Assembly: GCA_964019165.1 (NCBI GenBank)
Contig: OZ025287.1
Coordinates: forward strand, 8,923,149 to 8,987,148
Length of the DNA: 64,000 bases
Source: Mastigias papua
Lineage: Eukaryota; Cnidaria; Scyphozoa; Rhizostomeae; Mastigiidae
Direction: 5' to 3'
In this document: positions 1-11,972 of the stretch, piece after piece
How positions within the stretch are numbered: position 1 is the stretch's first letter
Layout: each line of letters begins with the position of its first letter
Position numbers and translations under genes: made by a program
The notes under the pieces: generated by a model
What the model saw: only the letters and a program-made list of their open reading frames with translations
Databases searched by the model: none
What the model was told of the DNA's origin: nothing

Positions 1-306
1 GGCTTGTAGGAACAGGCTTAACAACTATAAGGCTTGCGGTCGTAAGTTTTTTGGCGGTTCTTCGGGGATCCTTCTGGCAGAGTTTTTCCCGCATTTTACC
101 GAGGGAGTGCATGGGGGTTGCTTAAGGACTATAATGTTACTATTATAGATAAACTTAATGGGAATAGTTGGCAACGCGAAAGCTTCTGGCCATATAAGCT
201 GGAAACATTTCCGTCCAAAGACCTTAATATTAAGCAGGCTGATGATGAACTTGATGTCATCACAGAAATACCCTTCTACTACCTTCATTTAGTCAAAGTG
301 ACTTAA
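1..306 (+). pseudogene. Remnant of the C-terminal end of a Penelope-like / GIY-YIG element
   Basis: The open frame 118-306 contains the motif WQRESFWPYKLETF followed by LNI. This resembles the conserved 'R-E-x-F-W-I-x-L-x-T-x-x-x-x-G-L-N' tail that follows the GIY-YIG domain in many Penelope-like ORFs of invertebrates. No catalytic region remains and upstream sequence is not clearly coding. The sequence differs from the PLE family at 15, 38, 57 and 62 kb, so it would be a second family. The identification rests on one short motif. Confidence 0.4.
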
Positions 307-309
307 AGG

Positions 310-3045
310 GAGTTAAAGGAAAAGTTGCCCATTAATGATGTTAATGTTTTAGATATATTCAAGAACCAATATCTCACATATATATTAGAGGACGCATGGA
401 TATGAGATCTGAGTACTATAGAATTGTACTAGGAGCTAGAAGTTTCCACTAATACTCTCCCAGCGGTCAGATAAAATTGGCTGCTAAAGTATACTACACG
501 ATGTAGAGTTTGACCTAGTACATCAGCTCATGCCTCGTCCTTCAACGATTCAATTTGGTATAGTTAATTCTAGAAGGTTACCACTCTTAAATAACCTATT
601 TAAGGCCTAGTTCTTAAAGCTCCCTATTTTTGGGAGCTATTGTGGAAAAGTACCTTGTTTTGAAGTTCATAGATCTATTACGCAAATGATTTTTCATTTT
701 AGTACCTTGAAAACCCATGGTGGATACCTCATCTTCTGGACATGGCAGGGTGAAATTTTGCTATTTGTAAATCTTAACTAAAATAAAATCAGTTGCTTTT
801 CTCAAAAGGTATACTCACTTCTTCGTCATTTTATTCTCCCTCCCTGCCATTACTTGAATCAGATTTCTGAAAGTAAAACAAGCAAATAAAATAGAAGTAG
901 ATCTCCTACTAGTACTAAATATTTGCTAATAATTCATGTAACTTCCTAGTCCAACGAAACGCTATCCTCCCCTCTTGTCGATTTACCTACGTTTACCATT
1001 TTACAAAAAGTAATATTGCTCTCTTCTATTTGTGGCCAGTTATATACTTTCTTACCTCTAAGCCACAGTAGTGCAGGTGGTAGATGCGAAAGGGAGCAAA
1101 CTGTGCATTTTTAGGCGATGTTTTCATTTCCACGGTGTTGGGTAGATGATCGTTGTTAGGACAATGGCAAAGATGAACAGTCCCAAGTGGGTCAGTCAAT
1201 ATCAACGAGGGACATAACTTGACGAAATGCAACCCACATCTCAGATTTGGCTGATTTTTACAAGAAAGATAGGTAACTAAGAGATACGCAAAATTTGAAA
1301 ATTTCAGCTCCATATCTCAAGTTGGCTGCATAAATAGAGCAGCTTGAATTTGACCCACTTCCGAAAGATTTTTTCGAAATCGACCATTTTGAAGTAGTTC
1401 ATTGGTATGATGATTAAAAATGTGCTTCCCACATGGGAATTTTTAATAAGAACTTGTACGCGTAGTAAAAATATATCAAACTTTCCAGGTATAACTTCAC
1501 ATAATTTGCACCTTGCATCAGAACCATTATAATAAGGGCCAAAATGAGGGTAATTCTTACCATGGCAACAGAGGGGGAGGAAAATATGACTATGTTGGTC
1601 ATGTGGGCCAAATCTTACAAACTAAACTTTTTACTTGTGGCAAATGTGTACTAAGTGTTATTTTCTAGCTAATATCTGGAGTGATGTTTTTATCGAGAAA
1701 AAGTTGTGCAGCATTCAAAATTACACATTTCAAAGAATAAATCATGTATTTCTGAGTTTCAACTACAATGTAACTCAAAGTTTTCGTTTCGAGTAAATGA
1801 ATTGGTAATACTGCCATGAACAAGCCATAAAACATTGTTGTATCTAGCGTTCTTACTACAACTTTAAGTCATGACTATCTTGTTTATGCGACCGGAAAAT
1901 TTATGGGTTCCATAAAACTATAACGTAACACTATGTCCTCAAAAAAGTTGAAGACTTTCAATAGTGACAATTGTCTGTCCGATCTCAGCCAGATTAGTTC
2001 GGACAATATCATCAGTCTAACTAAAAATATCAACAAGGCAGTAGTCTTGTTTTTCGTTATTGCAAAGCACGTCCAACTGACAGAATTAGGTTTTCTGATT
2101 AGTACTCCCATGGTTGACTAAGGAGTTTAAAGCCCTTGCTCGTACAAGGGAGAAACTTAAGATCACTTCTATCAAGAACAATTCTTCAATTTTAAAGGCC
2201 TCATACAGACAGGTTCACTACCGAGTCAATGATCTCAACAAAAATTTGAAACGGTAATACTTGTCCAAAAAAGATTACCCTTGAAAGCGGTATTCTTAAT
2301 TAAAGAGACTTGGGAAATGCTCATTCTCTTACAAAATAAATGATCAAAGACAACCAAAGTTGACTTTCTTAATGTGAGAGGGAAAGTCACTACTGTGAAT
2401 TCAGATAACGTCAGGTCTACATATGAGTTTTTCTGTCATGTGGAGAAACTGTTAGTGGAAAGATATCACAGCAACCTATCCCCGTTTTGTCTGAAGAGTG
2501 CAGAATAAATTAATCTAATAAGCAACCGACTGAAGTAAGGTTTCATTCTGTTGATGTGAGTACTATTGACAGAGGTCTGGGTAAAGCAAACAATTTTATC
2601 GATTTGGATCTGAAGGCATTACAAGAAATCTCCCAAAAATTGCATTTCATGTGCATTTTCATTCCATATGTGACATTTTTAGCTTTTCCACATTCTTTTG
2701 GAAATTTCCTGAAAAATTGGGCAGCAACTCGAGTTCCAAAGTATTTGTCCCTACGATTAAGCTAAAGGCCTATTTCTGTGAAATCGGCTATATCAAAACT
2801 ATTCTAAAAGCCCGTATATCGTCAATTATACCAGTTTCTAGACAACACCAATATCTAGTGTCTCACCATTCTAGATTTCGTTCTCTGCATTCGGTTCTGA
2901 TATCTTTTAGACGGCATCAAAGTTTGAGGAATTACTGATATTGTACACAAATGGCGAAGCTCTCATCTTCATAATGGGAAACAGTACCGTAAAGTAAATA
3001 AAACAATTTCTAACATTGATAATATTGATAATTGAGCTTTTGCTT
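310..3045. other. No recognisable gene; AT-rich non-coding sequence
   Basis: I see no convincing coding frame, RNA gene or intact transposon. The short open frames are antisense pairs (for example 1884-2111 and 1933-2121) or lack any family signature. The stretch near 2130-2330 on the plus strand is Lys/Arg-rich when translated and could be a worn PLE N-terminal region, but stops interrupt it and I do not claim it. Confidence 0.5.
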
Positions 3046-3312
3046 AAAGAAGGATATCTGGATATCCGTTTTCAAAGAGCAGTCTTTTAGTTCTGTCAAG
3101 CTCTGAGCCTAATTTAGTTTTAGAGCTAATAATAAGTGTCCTGTGAACTAAGATTTTGATAAAACTAATCTTCCTTGCCATTGGGCTGAAGAAATTTCAA
3201 CGGCTGTATTTCCCAGTAAATGTTGGCTTCTAGTAAATGCTGGTAAGAAGTCCAGTGCCATCTTCCTGCTCTGAAGCATCTAGAAAATTCAAGGAGTTGT
3301 TTTGCTCCTGCT

Positions 3313-3684
3313 CTACAGAAAGAGCTGCATGTAGCAAGTTAAGTTTTTCGTGAAAGCGGTCAGAAACTCCAGCCCGGAATCAAAGATGACAAAATTATCG
3401 TCTACATTTCGAAAGTAGACACCTGGTTTTATAATGCTGTCGAAAAGTCTACTTTCATGAAAGCCCACGAAAATGTTTGCTAATCCCGTACCAAAAGGGC
3501 TGCCCATTGCCACTCCTTCTAATTGCTTATACATCTGGTTATTAAAACATATGCCCACTCCTCGTGTAGCAAAGTTTCCTCGGAGAATGGAGGGTAACCA
3601 AGTGCAATCAAGGGTAATAAAGCCTTTACACCTTGTTCCTTTGCTGTGAAATCCCGTTTGGTCTTCGATACTAGGACCATGCAA
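3313..3684 (-). pseudogene. Broken PLE reverse transcriptase fragment
   Basis: A 123-codon frame matches the RT of the PLE at 15450-18433. It covers the segment with NNQMYKQLEGVAMGSP, the FVGFHESRLF block and the catalytic region. There the family YVDD reads NVDD, so the aromatic residue is lost. Its first residues (before about GVGIC) do not match the family and its end is out of frame with the rest of the RT, which continues degenerate to about 3050. It is non-functional. Confidence 0.75.
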
Positions 3685-4085
3685 CCATCTCCTATGAAGG
3701 ATAGTGCTTCTACCACTCAGAACAGTTGTGCAGTTTGCCAGTTTTCTTCCGATGTGAAGCTCGGTACGTAGGAAGCACTACGCAGAGACTAGCAGACAAA
3801 ATAAAGCAACATGACCCCACGCGCATCAGGAGTAGCAGTACAGTGAAAGAACAGCCATATCTTATGTGCAAAAAACAATAGTCCTAGAATGATTTGTGAT
3901 TCAGCTATAGGACAACATCTTATTACAAATCCAGTGTGCGCCTAAACGTATACAGACGATAATTTTCGGATAATTGGGTAAGCAAGATCGTCCTTTCATT
4001 TAAGTGTTTTGGAATCAGTTTACATTAAGACTCAAAGCCAGTCATGTGTGGGTAAAAGAATTCATTTTTCTTACTTGGTATCTTC
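3680..4085 (+). pseudogene. Broken PLE GIY-YIG endonuclease fragment
   Basis: Translation with frame changes recovers pieces of the PLE C-terminus: KDSASTTQNSC, SAIGQHLITNP, TYTDDNFRIIG and RSSFHLSVLESVYIKTQ. The RYVG core of the GIY-YIG domain is disrupted by a stop. It lies head-to-head with the minus-strand RT fragment next to it. Confidence 0.7.
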
Positions 4086-4216
4086 AAGTAAAAAATCGTG
4101 AATATGTGCTAATTGGCAAATCTTAGGGCCAACCAGACGCATTATTCATCATGTTACGTGTATCCACAACTGGCAATATATATTTCGGCTCAACTTTCGG
4201 CCATTATCCGACGTTT

Positions 4217-4257
4217 CATGTTCTGACGAGTGTCGAAGGAAAAAAGTTTTCGGTATG
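4217..4257 (+). ncRNA. Degenerate hammerhead ribozyme of the PLE 3' end
   Basis: It keeps CTGACGA (4223-4229) and a following GAA. The stem I strands CATGTT and GGTATG no longer pair well, and the stem II region has changed. It aligns with the intact copy at 18329-18369. It is probably inactive. Confidence 0.55.
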
Positions 4258-4291
4258 TCTGAAAAGTTGCCGCTTTTTCATAAGAACTTTT

Positions 4292-5560
4292 ACAGGCAGT
4301 ATGCCATTTAACGTTAATACCAGAAATTTTGCACTGAAAAGAATTTTGACTAACTGAGCGCAGAAATCTTAAGTATATTGATTAAAAGTGGTAGTTTCCA
4401 GATATGTAAACCATATTGCGATCCTTTTAAGCAATTTTACTATGAAGATTGGAATACTACAGTCCACTTTCTGAGGCCAAATAGCGTAGGTCAATCTTCA
4501 ACTGTTCTTTTGCAAAACCAATTACGGGCAAAAATAAATACTCTTCTTAAGCCGATGATGCTTAAAATTACCTGTGTTTTTTAAACATGCAAAGAAAATT
4601 TATATAAAACCGAACTGTATCCATTGATTTTTCACTCCATACTTTTTCACTAAACGACTGCCGTACATTTAGCTATTTTGACTCTCTAAGCTCCTATGAA
4701 ACTAGTGGTTTATCTTATGGTAGCTTTACAGAAATTGAACTACTTCGAAAAAGTTCCTTAATATCACTGCTAAAAAGGCTATCTTTGCCTGTTAGTTACC
4801 AAACTTCAAGCAAGATGTATGTTTCATCGACTGTACTATGGCAAACTTTGAAAGCCTCTTGGTGCAAAAGGTGATACTTACTATCAGAAATAATTCCTAT
4901 GTCTTATGAGCTGCTTGATAAGAGCACCAGTAGGAACATCTGTAGAGCAAAACCTAGAGGGTAGAGTAGAACAAGTATTAAGGAAGTATCTCATCCATAG
5001 AAATACCAGTCAAATTAACATAACAATAGGATACTAATTGCTATTGGTAATAGTGGGATTCGCCTTGTTGCCAAGTGACAATCTGACCAGAAAATCCCTT
5101 TGTTCCCTTGCATCAAAACAAATCTCATGAAAAACAATGAATTTGAATAAGCTTTTCATGATTTATTCTTTCCAAATCGTATAACCGAGTGTACAACTTA
5201 CAAGGCACGTTTTGCTCCTTCATGCACAACCGAATGAAGCGTTGGATATTGGTGTGAAATACAAACAACGATCAACTAAACTATGATCCAAACTAACGGC
5301 AAGAAATGAACAGTGGTTATAATTGGCTACTATACTTTTTAGCCCGAGCCTTACTCGGGTTTGAATCTTTATGTAACAAGGCCCCAAGCAGCAAAGCGGG
5401 AAAATGCGTTCCTTACTATGTTTTACGGTATTCTGGATTAACGTCCTATGACCGAATCGTCTTTTCTTTTAGCATTAATAACCCAAAATAAAAGAAATGA
5501 CTGCTCTCTTTCTGTTATGGTTTTCTACATAATGATTGTGTGAGTACACGCTCAGCTATT
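4292..5560. other. No recognisable feature
   Basis: AT-rich sequence with only short, family-less open frames. I see nothing in it. Confidence 0.5.
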
Positions 5561-5567
5561 ATAAGTA

Positions 5568-5641
5568 TTATAATTATAAGTATAAGTATAAGTATATGTA
5601 TAAGTATAAGTATAAGTATAAGTATAAGTGTAAGTATAAGT
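5568..5641 (+). repeat. (TATAAG)n hexanucleotide tandem repeat
   Basis: About twelve imperfect TATAAG units, with single-base variants such as TATATG and TGTAAG. The Tyr-Lys-rich open frame across it is a by-product of the repeat. Confidence 0.9.
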
Positions 5642-5659
5642 TTAACTATCTCCCAACTA

Positions 5660-8065
5660 AGGATCTAAAGCAGTGTCATACAAACAGTAGTGTCTTGAAC
5701 TGCACCTTCAGGAATATCTGTATAAATCACCGAAGGCAATCAATTGGTATCATAAAGAATCAAAATGAATAAGTAAGTTGGTGAAATTTAATGCACTCGA
5801 TGGCGTACGGAATGACTCTTGAGTGGAGTGGCGCAGCGGAGAAGTTTACCGACAGTTGTGACTACAGCACATAATTACAGACAAGGCAACGCGAATACTG
5901 ACGTGATCAATATTCCAACTTTTTCCTACGACTCAAAACTTAGGAAAGGATTCTGCAAAATTTGGGGTGTTAGTAATAAGATCAAAAACGTTACAAACCT
6001 CTTCAAGTAGTTCCTTGTTCCATCTTCAGCCTTCTTCAGTACTGCACTGTCACCTTTGAACCCAGCCTTTAGTAGAAGCATAATAAATTTGAGATAAGTC
6101 CCAAGGTTAAAAGGAAATTAACATGACCCACCAATTTGATTTCAAATCTTAATTGTAATGTACATAAAGGGGATTCCCTTTGAAGTTATTACTGACAAAG
6201 AGGTCAATTCAAGAGAAGACAATAGAGCAAACTGAATAAAGCTGTTTGGTTGTCCTGCTGGTCAGTAAATAAAGCTCCTTCATTAACAGGAAACAGGAAA
6301 AGTTCTTTTATAAAAATTCTTCCCAATCAGATATGGAATAGAAAGGATTTTAGTTATGGAGTCGGTTTAAGGTTTGCACAGCTTGTGTACAAACGAATTC
6401 CTTGGTTTTTCTTATAATTTGTACATTGTTTCCTGACTGATACGGTGAATACATATACTTATTTTCCAGATTTACTCGAAAACGTTACGTTGTTTCCTTG
6501 ACCAGGAATCAAATATACTTCATTTACAAGTGGCAAAAATGGTGAATATGACAGAAGGGGCATATCCTTCAGCTTAAAGGAATTGCGCTAAAATGTACAT
6601 CTCTGCTTAGTTTCCAAGGGAACATTCCTAATTATCTAATATTTGATTCAGAAATCAAGAAGGACTCAAACTTCAGGGTAGTCCAAGCCACTAGTCTAAC
6701 CACGTTAGAAATCAATAATTTTCACAGGATTGTCATCTCATATTTTACACATCAGAGTACATTATGTTGCTATTATTGATTATTGACCCTTTCAGAAAGC
6801 ACTAACATTTATGCAATTTTTATGATTTGTCAAATATAATCAAATTTATCAAAAAATGGAAAATTTCCCTGAGTTAGCATGGAAAACGTACATTCTTCCA
6901 AAACATAGAAACAGTTCCCCAATTCCCTTGAAATTACTTGAAACCGCGTAGAATTTGCACGTACTGAACTACATTTCATTGAGCCAAGTGAGTAGGACCT
7001 ATCACCGGAATACTATCGAAAAGAGCCTGAACTTGTGGTGACTGGTAACAATCTAACATAAGCCCTTTGCACTTACTTACGCCTATTCTGAGTTCAATTT
7101 CACCGATCGACCTCCAGGTTACGGTTAGTTTGCAGTCAGTTTATGGTAAGCTCCCGGAATTGCCTAAGAATTTAACTTGATCAGTTAGTGCTGGTTTGTC
7201 GAACATCAACATAAATTTTCACCTCAGAATGTATTTATCAGCAGGAGAACATTCGCTTTATATGAATGTGTGCTTTTCAGCGAATGTGCGATCTTAAGTC
7301 GAACCTTTCTCTGTCAAAACTGGCCTAATCCGAGCAGTTTCAGCGTTTTTTCGTCCTTACCCATGTCTTGTATCGGTTTAGTTGTCCATCTAATTGTAAA
7401 GTACACATTACTATAACTTGACTTTCTTTTCATATCTTTAAAGAGTGTATCTATAGAAAACTGGCGTTTCAGCTATGATGAATTCTGTTCAACGGGAAAG
7501 CCTTCAGTTGAAAAAAGCGTATTTTAATGAAAAATAGGCACTGCGGAAATATATTTCCCAAAAATTCTAAGATAATTTATTGGGCGTGTATGTCGGTATA
7601 TAGAAATAACTGTTCTACCTCATAATATGACACAATTCCCCCCGCGCCAGTCTGGTTCAGCTTCCTATGGACCTGTATTGGGAAAGACAAGAAAATGCAT
7701 TTGAAATGTTGACCCTGTTATGCCCAAGTGTTTCATACAACTTTTATTTGTTTGTCTCCATTTTATCGTATCAAACTATGGACAATACTTTAGCTTATTT
7801 CTTTCGCTCTGAGTTTGTTTTAGCAGTTTTTGTGTCCTCTTGTACATAAAGCAGTTCTGCATAGTTGCTATGGGTACGGCATATGAATAGATAATATGAC
7901 AAAGCTAGTATAACAACGGGTATCAGAATACGCTCGCTAGCAATATCAGCTCTAATGCGCTCCACGTTAAGGAGCAAATACATCTCTGACTGATATTCCA
8001 GGTTTATTTAGGCACCCACAGACTTAAGAAGTAAGTTACTTCAATTTCCAAATTGAAATTTCCTA
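5660..8065. other. No recognisable gene
   Basis: Non-coding AT-rich sequence. The few open frames of 60 codons (for example 7667-7849 and its antisense) show no domain or splice context that I recognise. Confidence 0.45.
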
Positions 8066-9067
8066 GGGAGTGGTCATTAAGTATCTGTCATGAGGGGCGG
8101 AGGCTTTTTGAGAGGGGTATGTAACATAAATGCACTATTAAGGAGGGGTTTCAAACAAATTACAAGACTATGGAGAGGGTATGAAACAAAACATCTATCT
8201 TTCAAAATAATAAAACTAATTCAATAAGTCAAGAGGTTTTATGTGGCAGTCATCATCTGATGGTTCTTCTGCAGTGCTGACTTCTGTGGGCAGTTTTTCT
8301 CCACTATCAAGGCAATCAAATAAGGTTTTCTGGCATTTGTGAGTTGCAAATTTTCTTTTTCTTGCATCAGTCATATCCTTTGATTTTTGCAGCTGGATGC
8401 TAAGATTCTCTGTAAGTTTATTTGCATATTCTAAAGCATCTGGAGAAAAATAGCCATTCTCTGTAAGCCATATCATTGCCTTAAAATGGAATCTTGCAAC
8501 CAGCTGGCAGCTTTTGTCAATAACAATCAAGTGAATTTCGCGGTCTTCTTTTTTGTTGAGTTCATCCAGTGTGAATGTGCCTCTTGCGAGTAGACGAACA
8601 ACATCTTTTATTTTGTTTTGAAGTCTCGCTTCCTTTTCTTTCATTGACTTTCTTACATGTCTGTTTGAAGACCTTTTCTGTCTCTTTGCCTCTGAATCAT
8701 GCTCTGCTGTTGTATTAGTTCTCCTCTTCAAAAGGTTGCTGTTTGTGATTATAGCTCCTTGTGTTTTCTGCAATGCATTTGCTAGATCTTCCAGCAAAGA
8801 TTTTTTCGAATCAATAAATTTCAGCTCATTTGCTCGCCATTGTTTCATAGTCAAATTTTTGTCAAAAAGATTTGAGCGAAGGTTGACTACCTCCTAGAAA
8901 AGCACAAACATAGGTAAGCTAATTTTTTTTGAGAGGGGGTATGAAATATTTTTTAGATCTTTTTGAGGGGCATCAAGTAAATTTTTGAGTTGTAATGTGG
9001 GTACCAAATTTTATTTGAAAATTAAGACAAAGCCTCCCCCCATGACAGGTACTTAATGACCACTCCC
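8066..9067. mobile_element. 1.0 kb DNA transposon with about 42-bp terminal inverted repeats
   Basis: The left end begins GGGAGTGGTCATTAAGT and the right end is its reverse complement. The match continues for about 42 bp with a few differences (inner part CTGTCATG then a G-rich tract). The G-rich motif GAGAGGGTATGAAA recurs inside both ends. One ORF on the minus strand fills the middle. I could not assign a superfamily: the flanks (CCTA on the left, TTAT on the right) do not give a clear target duplication. Confidence 0.75.
8216..8854 (-). CDS. Unrecognised 212-aa protein inside a TIR transposon
   Basis: The frame starts MTMKQWRANELKF and runs uninterrupted to its stop. It is rich in Lys, Glu and Gln. 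A basic stretch (KRQKRSSNRHVRKSMKEKE, about residues 57-75) could be a nuclear localisation signal, and the C-terminus is acidic (EEPSDDD). I see no DDE/D catalytic pattern or zinc finger. It may be the tail of a longer gene (a spliced or lost upstream exon) or cargo of a non-autonomous element. The only neighbours inside the element are its TIRs. That it stayed open while surrounding elements are riddled with stops suggests recent activity or selection. Confidence 0.45.
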   Translation of the reverse strand: MTMKQWRANELKFIDSKKSLLEDLANALQKTQGAIITNSNLLKRRTNTTAEHDSEAKRQKRSSNRHVRKSMKEKEARLQNKIKDVVRLLARGTFTLDELNKKEDREIHLIVIDKSCQLVARFHFKAMIWLTENGYFSPDALEYANKLTENLSIQLQKSKDMTDARKRKFATHKCQKTLFDCLDSGEKLPTEVSTAEEPSDDDCHIKPLDLLN

Positions 9068-9193
9068 TTATATACATGTATCAGCAAGTTATGAATCAAA
9101 ACTGTTTCTCCTATAGTCATATGATTATTCTCTTAACCATTATGCTGTGCATATCGTCATCCAAGCACTGATTCAACAAGATTTAGTGACCAT

Positions 9194-10423
9194 TTGCAGG
9201 AGAAATTATCAGTAATTGGAAATGAAAATAAGCTTATTTGTATAATGGGAGACTTTAACTTAAAGCTGGTAGATTATGCCAATCATTCACCTACGAACGA
9301 CTTCATTAACATGATGTTCTCACATCACCTTCAGCAGTCCGTTCTTCATCCTACCCTCATTACTGCCACAGCATCTACACTCATTGACAACATATTTATA
9401 AATAATGTCTTAGGATGTAACATTCAAAGTGGTAATATCCTATCTCTGATAACTGATCATCTACCTCAGTACTGTATTATATCTGACTTCATCTGTGACT
9501 ATAAGATTTCATCCCATATTGTCTATGACTATAGCCATTTTGATGTTAATAGGTTCCTTTTTTTATTATGCAGAGATGGTATGGCTTTCCTCTCTAATGC
9601 AAGTACTGGAATTGATGACAAATTTGATAATTTCTTACTTAATATCCATAGTCTTATTAATAAACATTGCCCACAGAAAAGACTGAATAAGAAGCAGCTG
9701 AAATTAAGAAGCAAACCATGGATTAATAAGTGCGTTTTTAAAATGATGAAAATCAGAGATAGGCTATTTAAACAGTTTAAGTATACCAACTCTGAAACAG
9801 ATTTAAAGGCATTTAAGCTGTTTCGAAACTGTGTCGTTAGTGAGCTGAAGGAATCTAAGAAAAGCTATTATCACAAGTGTTTTGATAAAAACAAGAGTAA
9901 TATGAAAATGCTTGGGAAAGGCATAAAGAGTATTGCCAACCTAACAGCCAACAATCTAGATACAATTTCACATTTAACAGATAATAACGGCTCTGAAATT
10001 AAGGATCCATCTACAATAGCCAATCAATTTAATCACTTCTTTACTAATGTTTTTAATGACATCACAAAGAAGATTCCAAGAAATCCAAGGTCTCCATTAT
10101 GTTATCTAACAAATCGTAATAAGGAGTCCGTCCTGGTCTCCCCTTGCTCCTCAAATGAAGTATCAGAGGTCATTAAATCTCTAAAAAATGGTAAATCTGT
10201 TGGTCCAAATAGCATTCCAATTAAGTTATTGAAAATTCTAGATCCCTACATTTATGTAAATTTATCCAATCTGATCAATGAATCTTTTGAAACTGGTATT
10301 TTCCAGGACAAACTTAAAATAGCGAAGGTAATCCCAGTATTTAAGAAAGGACTCACTATCAAAACATCAAATTATAGACCAATTTCCCTTCTGTCAATTT
10401 TCAGAAAATATTTGAAAAATTAA
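9194..10423 (+). pseudogene. Non-LTR retrotransposon ORF2, endonuclease and RT N-part
   Basis: A 409-codon frame carries the AP-endonuclease motifs GDFN and TDH..(I) and the linker to RT. It also has early RT motifs such as SVGPNSIPIKLLK and the KVIPVFKKG / NYRPISLLS block. Translation is open upstream to about 9146, so the first ATG is not the real start. A frameshift near 10405 ends it just before the IFEKLMYQRL block. Confidence 0.85.
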
Positions 10424-11596
10424 TGTATCAGCGCCTCTATAGATTTCTTGAGGCATGTGAATCGTTGTTTAACTTGCAATTTGGTTTTCGTAGTGGTCAC
10501 TCTAATGATCATGCACTAGTTAGTCTAACTGATAATACTAAGTCTTCGCTAGATAAAATAATAGATTTGGGTGTAGAATTTTTATTGATCTCCAAAAAGC
10601 TTTCGATACTGTTAACCATGATATTCTATTGAGTAAGCTGGAGCATTATGGAATCAGAGAAAATTCTCTAAATTGGTTTAAATCATATTTAAATGACCGC
10701 AATCAATTTGTTTCAGTAAATGGTCACTCATTTTCCATATGTAATATTCGTGTGGTGTTCCTCATGGATCAGTGCTGGGTCCCTTACTATTTCTAATTTA
10801 TATAAATGACCTACCAAACACGTCTAAACTATTGAAATTCTTCTTGTTTGCGGATAACGCTAATGTTTATTTTGAAACTGACGATCTCTCTAGGCTCAGC
10901 AAAACCGTCAACAAAGAACTTAGGAAGGTTAAAACCTGGTTGGATAGTAATAAACTCGCATTAAATATTAATAAAACAAACTTTGTACTGTTACATTCAC
11001 CCAAGAAAAACCTCCCTGATCTGATCCCTCTCAAATTTGGCAAAGAAAACAGAACAAGAACAAAGTATGTTAAATTCTTAGGTGTCCTTGTTGACGAACA
11101 CCTTTTCTGGAAATATCACACGTGTGAACTTCGCAAAAAGCTCTCTAGAACCACTGGACTTTTCTTTAAACTAAGGCACTGGATTCCTTTACCAACTCTC
11201 GTCTGCTTGTATAATTCACTTTTTTCATCTTTTCTCAATTATGGGATTATTGTCTGGGATCTTACATTCGATACCTATCTTAATTCACTATTTCTTCTTC
11301 AAAAGAAAATCATTAGATGTAGAAAACTTCAACCATCTACAGCTCCATCTGCTCCTTTATTTAATTCATTAAAGTTAGTCAAACTTGAAGATATACTACA
11401 TTTAAATGTCTTGACATTTTTGTACAAAGCTATAAATAAGCACTCGCCGGTCTATGTTTATAACTATTTCATCCCAAACTCTTCTGTTCATAGGTTTGGA
11501 GCTCGTCAGGCCAACAGAGGTGACCTCTTCATTTCCTTGAAACGAATAACTCTCTATGGTCTCAAAACTGTACAATATTCTGGCTCTAAACTATGA
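10423..11596 (+). pseudogene. Non-LTR retrotransposon ORF2, RT catalytic part
   Basis: Three frames together encode [44 protein letters not shown] and then the YADD/FADD position. That position reads FADNAN at 10847-10858, so the second catalytic aspartate is Asn, which should inactivate the RT by itself. The C-terminal region (WLDSNKLALNINKTNF, KFLGVLVDEHL, LNYGIIVWDL) is typical of jockey-superfamily RTs. Frameshifts lie near 10580 and 10742. Confidence 0.85.
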
Positions 11597-11972
11597 AATA
11601 CTCTTCCACTTTACATACAGGTAACTGGTTCCACTGCCGATTTCCGTGCTAAATTAAAAGTTTATTTTATTAATTCCTATACCTAATTATTAAATATGAC
11701 GAGGCTTATCTGGTTCACTTATGTTGTCATTGTGTTGTCGTTGCTTTTATATAAAATTTTTAATTTTCTTTTATAGGGGGGGGGGCACTCTCTCGATTAG
11801 TTTATCTACTTAGAGAGCTCCTCCTTAGTCAATCTATCTTAAATACAATCCTGTAGTAATGTAGTTGTAATGTAGTTTATATTTGTATTATTTGTATTTG
11901 TATTATTATAATTGTATTAATGTATTTGAGGTAGATTGATGAATAATGAAAAATGAAATGAAATGAATGAAA

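Larger units (their letters stand above)
3050..4290. mobile_element. Decayed head-to-head Penelope-like element
   Basis: The minus strand from about 3690 down to 3050 encodes worn PLE reverse transcriptase (NNQMYKQLEGVAMGSP, ANIFVGFHESRLF, FRNVDDNFVIF). From about 3680 the plus strand encodes the GIY-YIG end and tail of the same family. The 3' non-coding end with a degenerate hammerhead follows at 4140-4290. The arms point away from a shared junction near 3.68 kb, as in the better-preserved copy at 15450-18433. Many stops and frameshifts show that this is an old copy. Confidence 0.8.
9140..11970 (+). mobile_element. 5'-truncated non-LTR retrotransposon (jockey/CR1/L2-like), frameshifted
   Basis: It starts inside the AP-endonuclease domain (YRHPSTDSTRF, then IMGDFNLKL, then STLIDNIFIN and TDHLPQYCII) and continues through RT, with its last open frame closing at 11596. 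At least three frameshifts (near 10405, 10580 and 10742) break the frame. The 3' end runs into an AATGAA-rich tail at about 11944-11972. The 5' end stops about 70 bp from the TIR element at 8066-9067. Confidence 0.85.

Noticed and set aside
1884..2121. Overlapping opposite-strand ORFs of 75 and 62 codons
   Set aside because: Antisense pair without a domain, splice context or start context; neither can be preferred.
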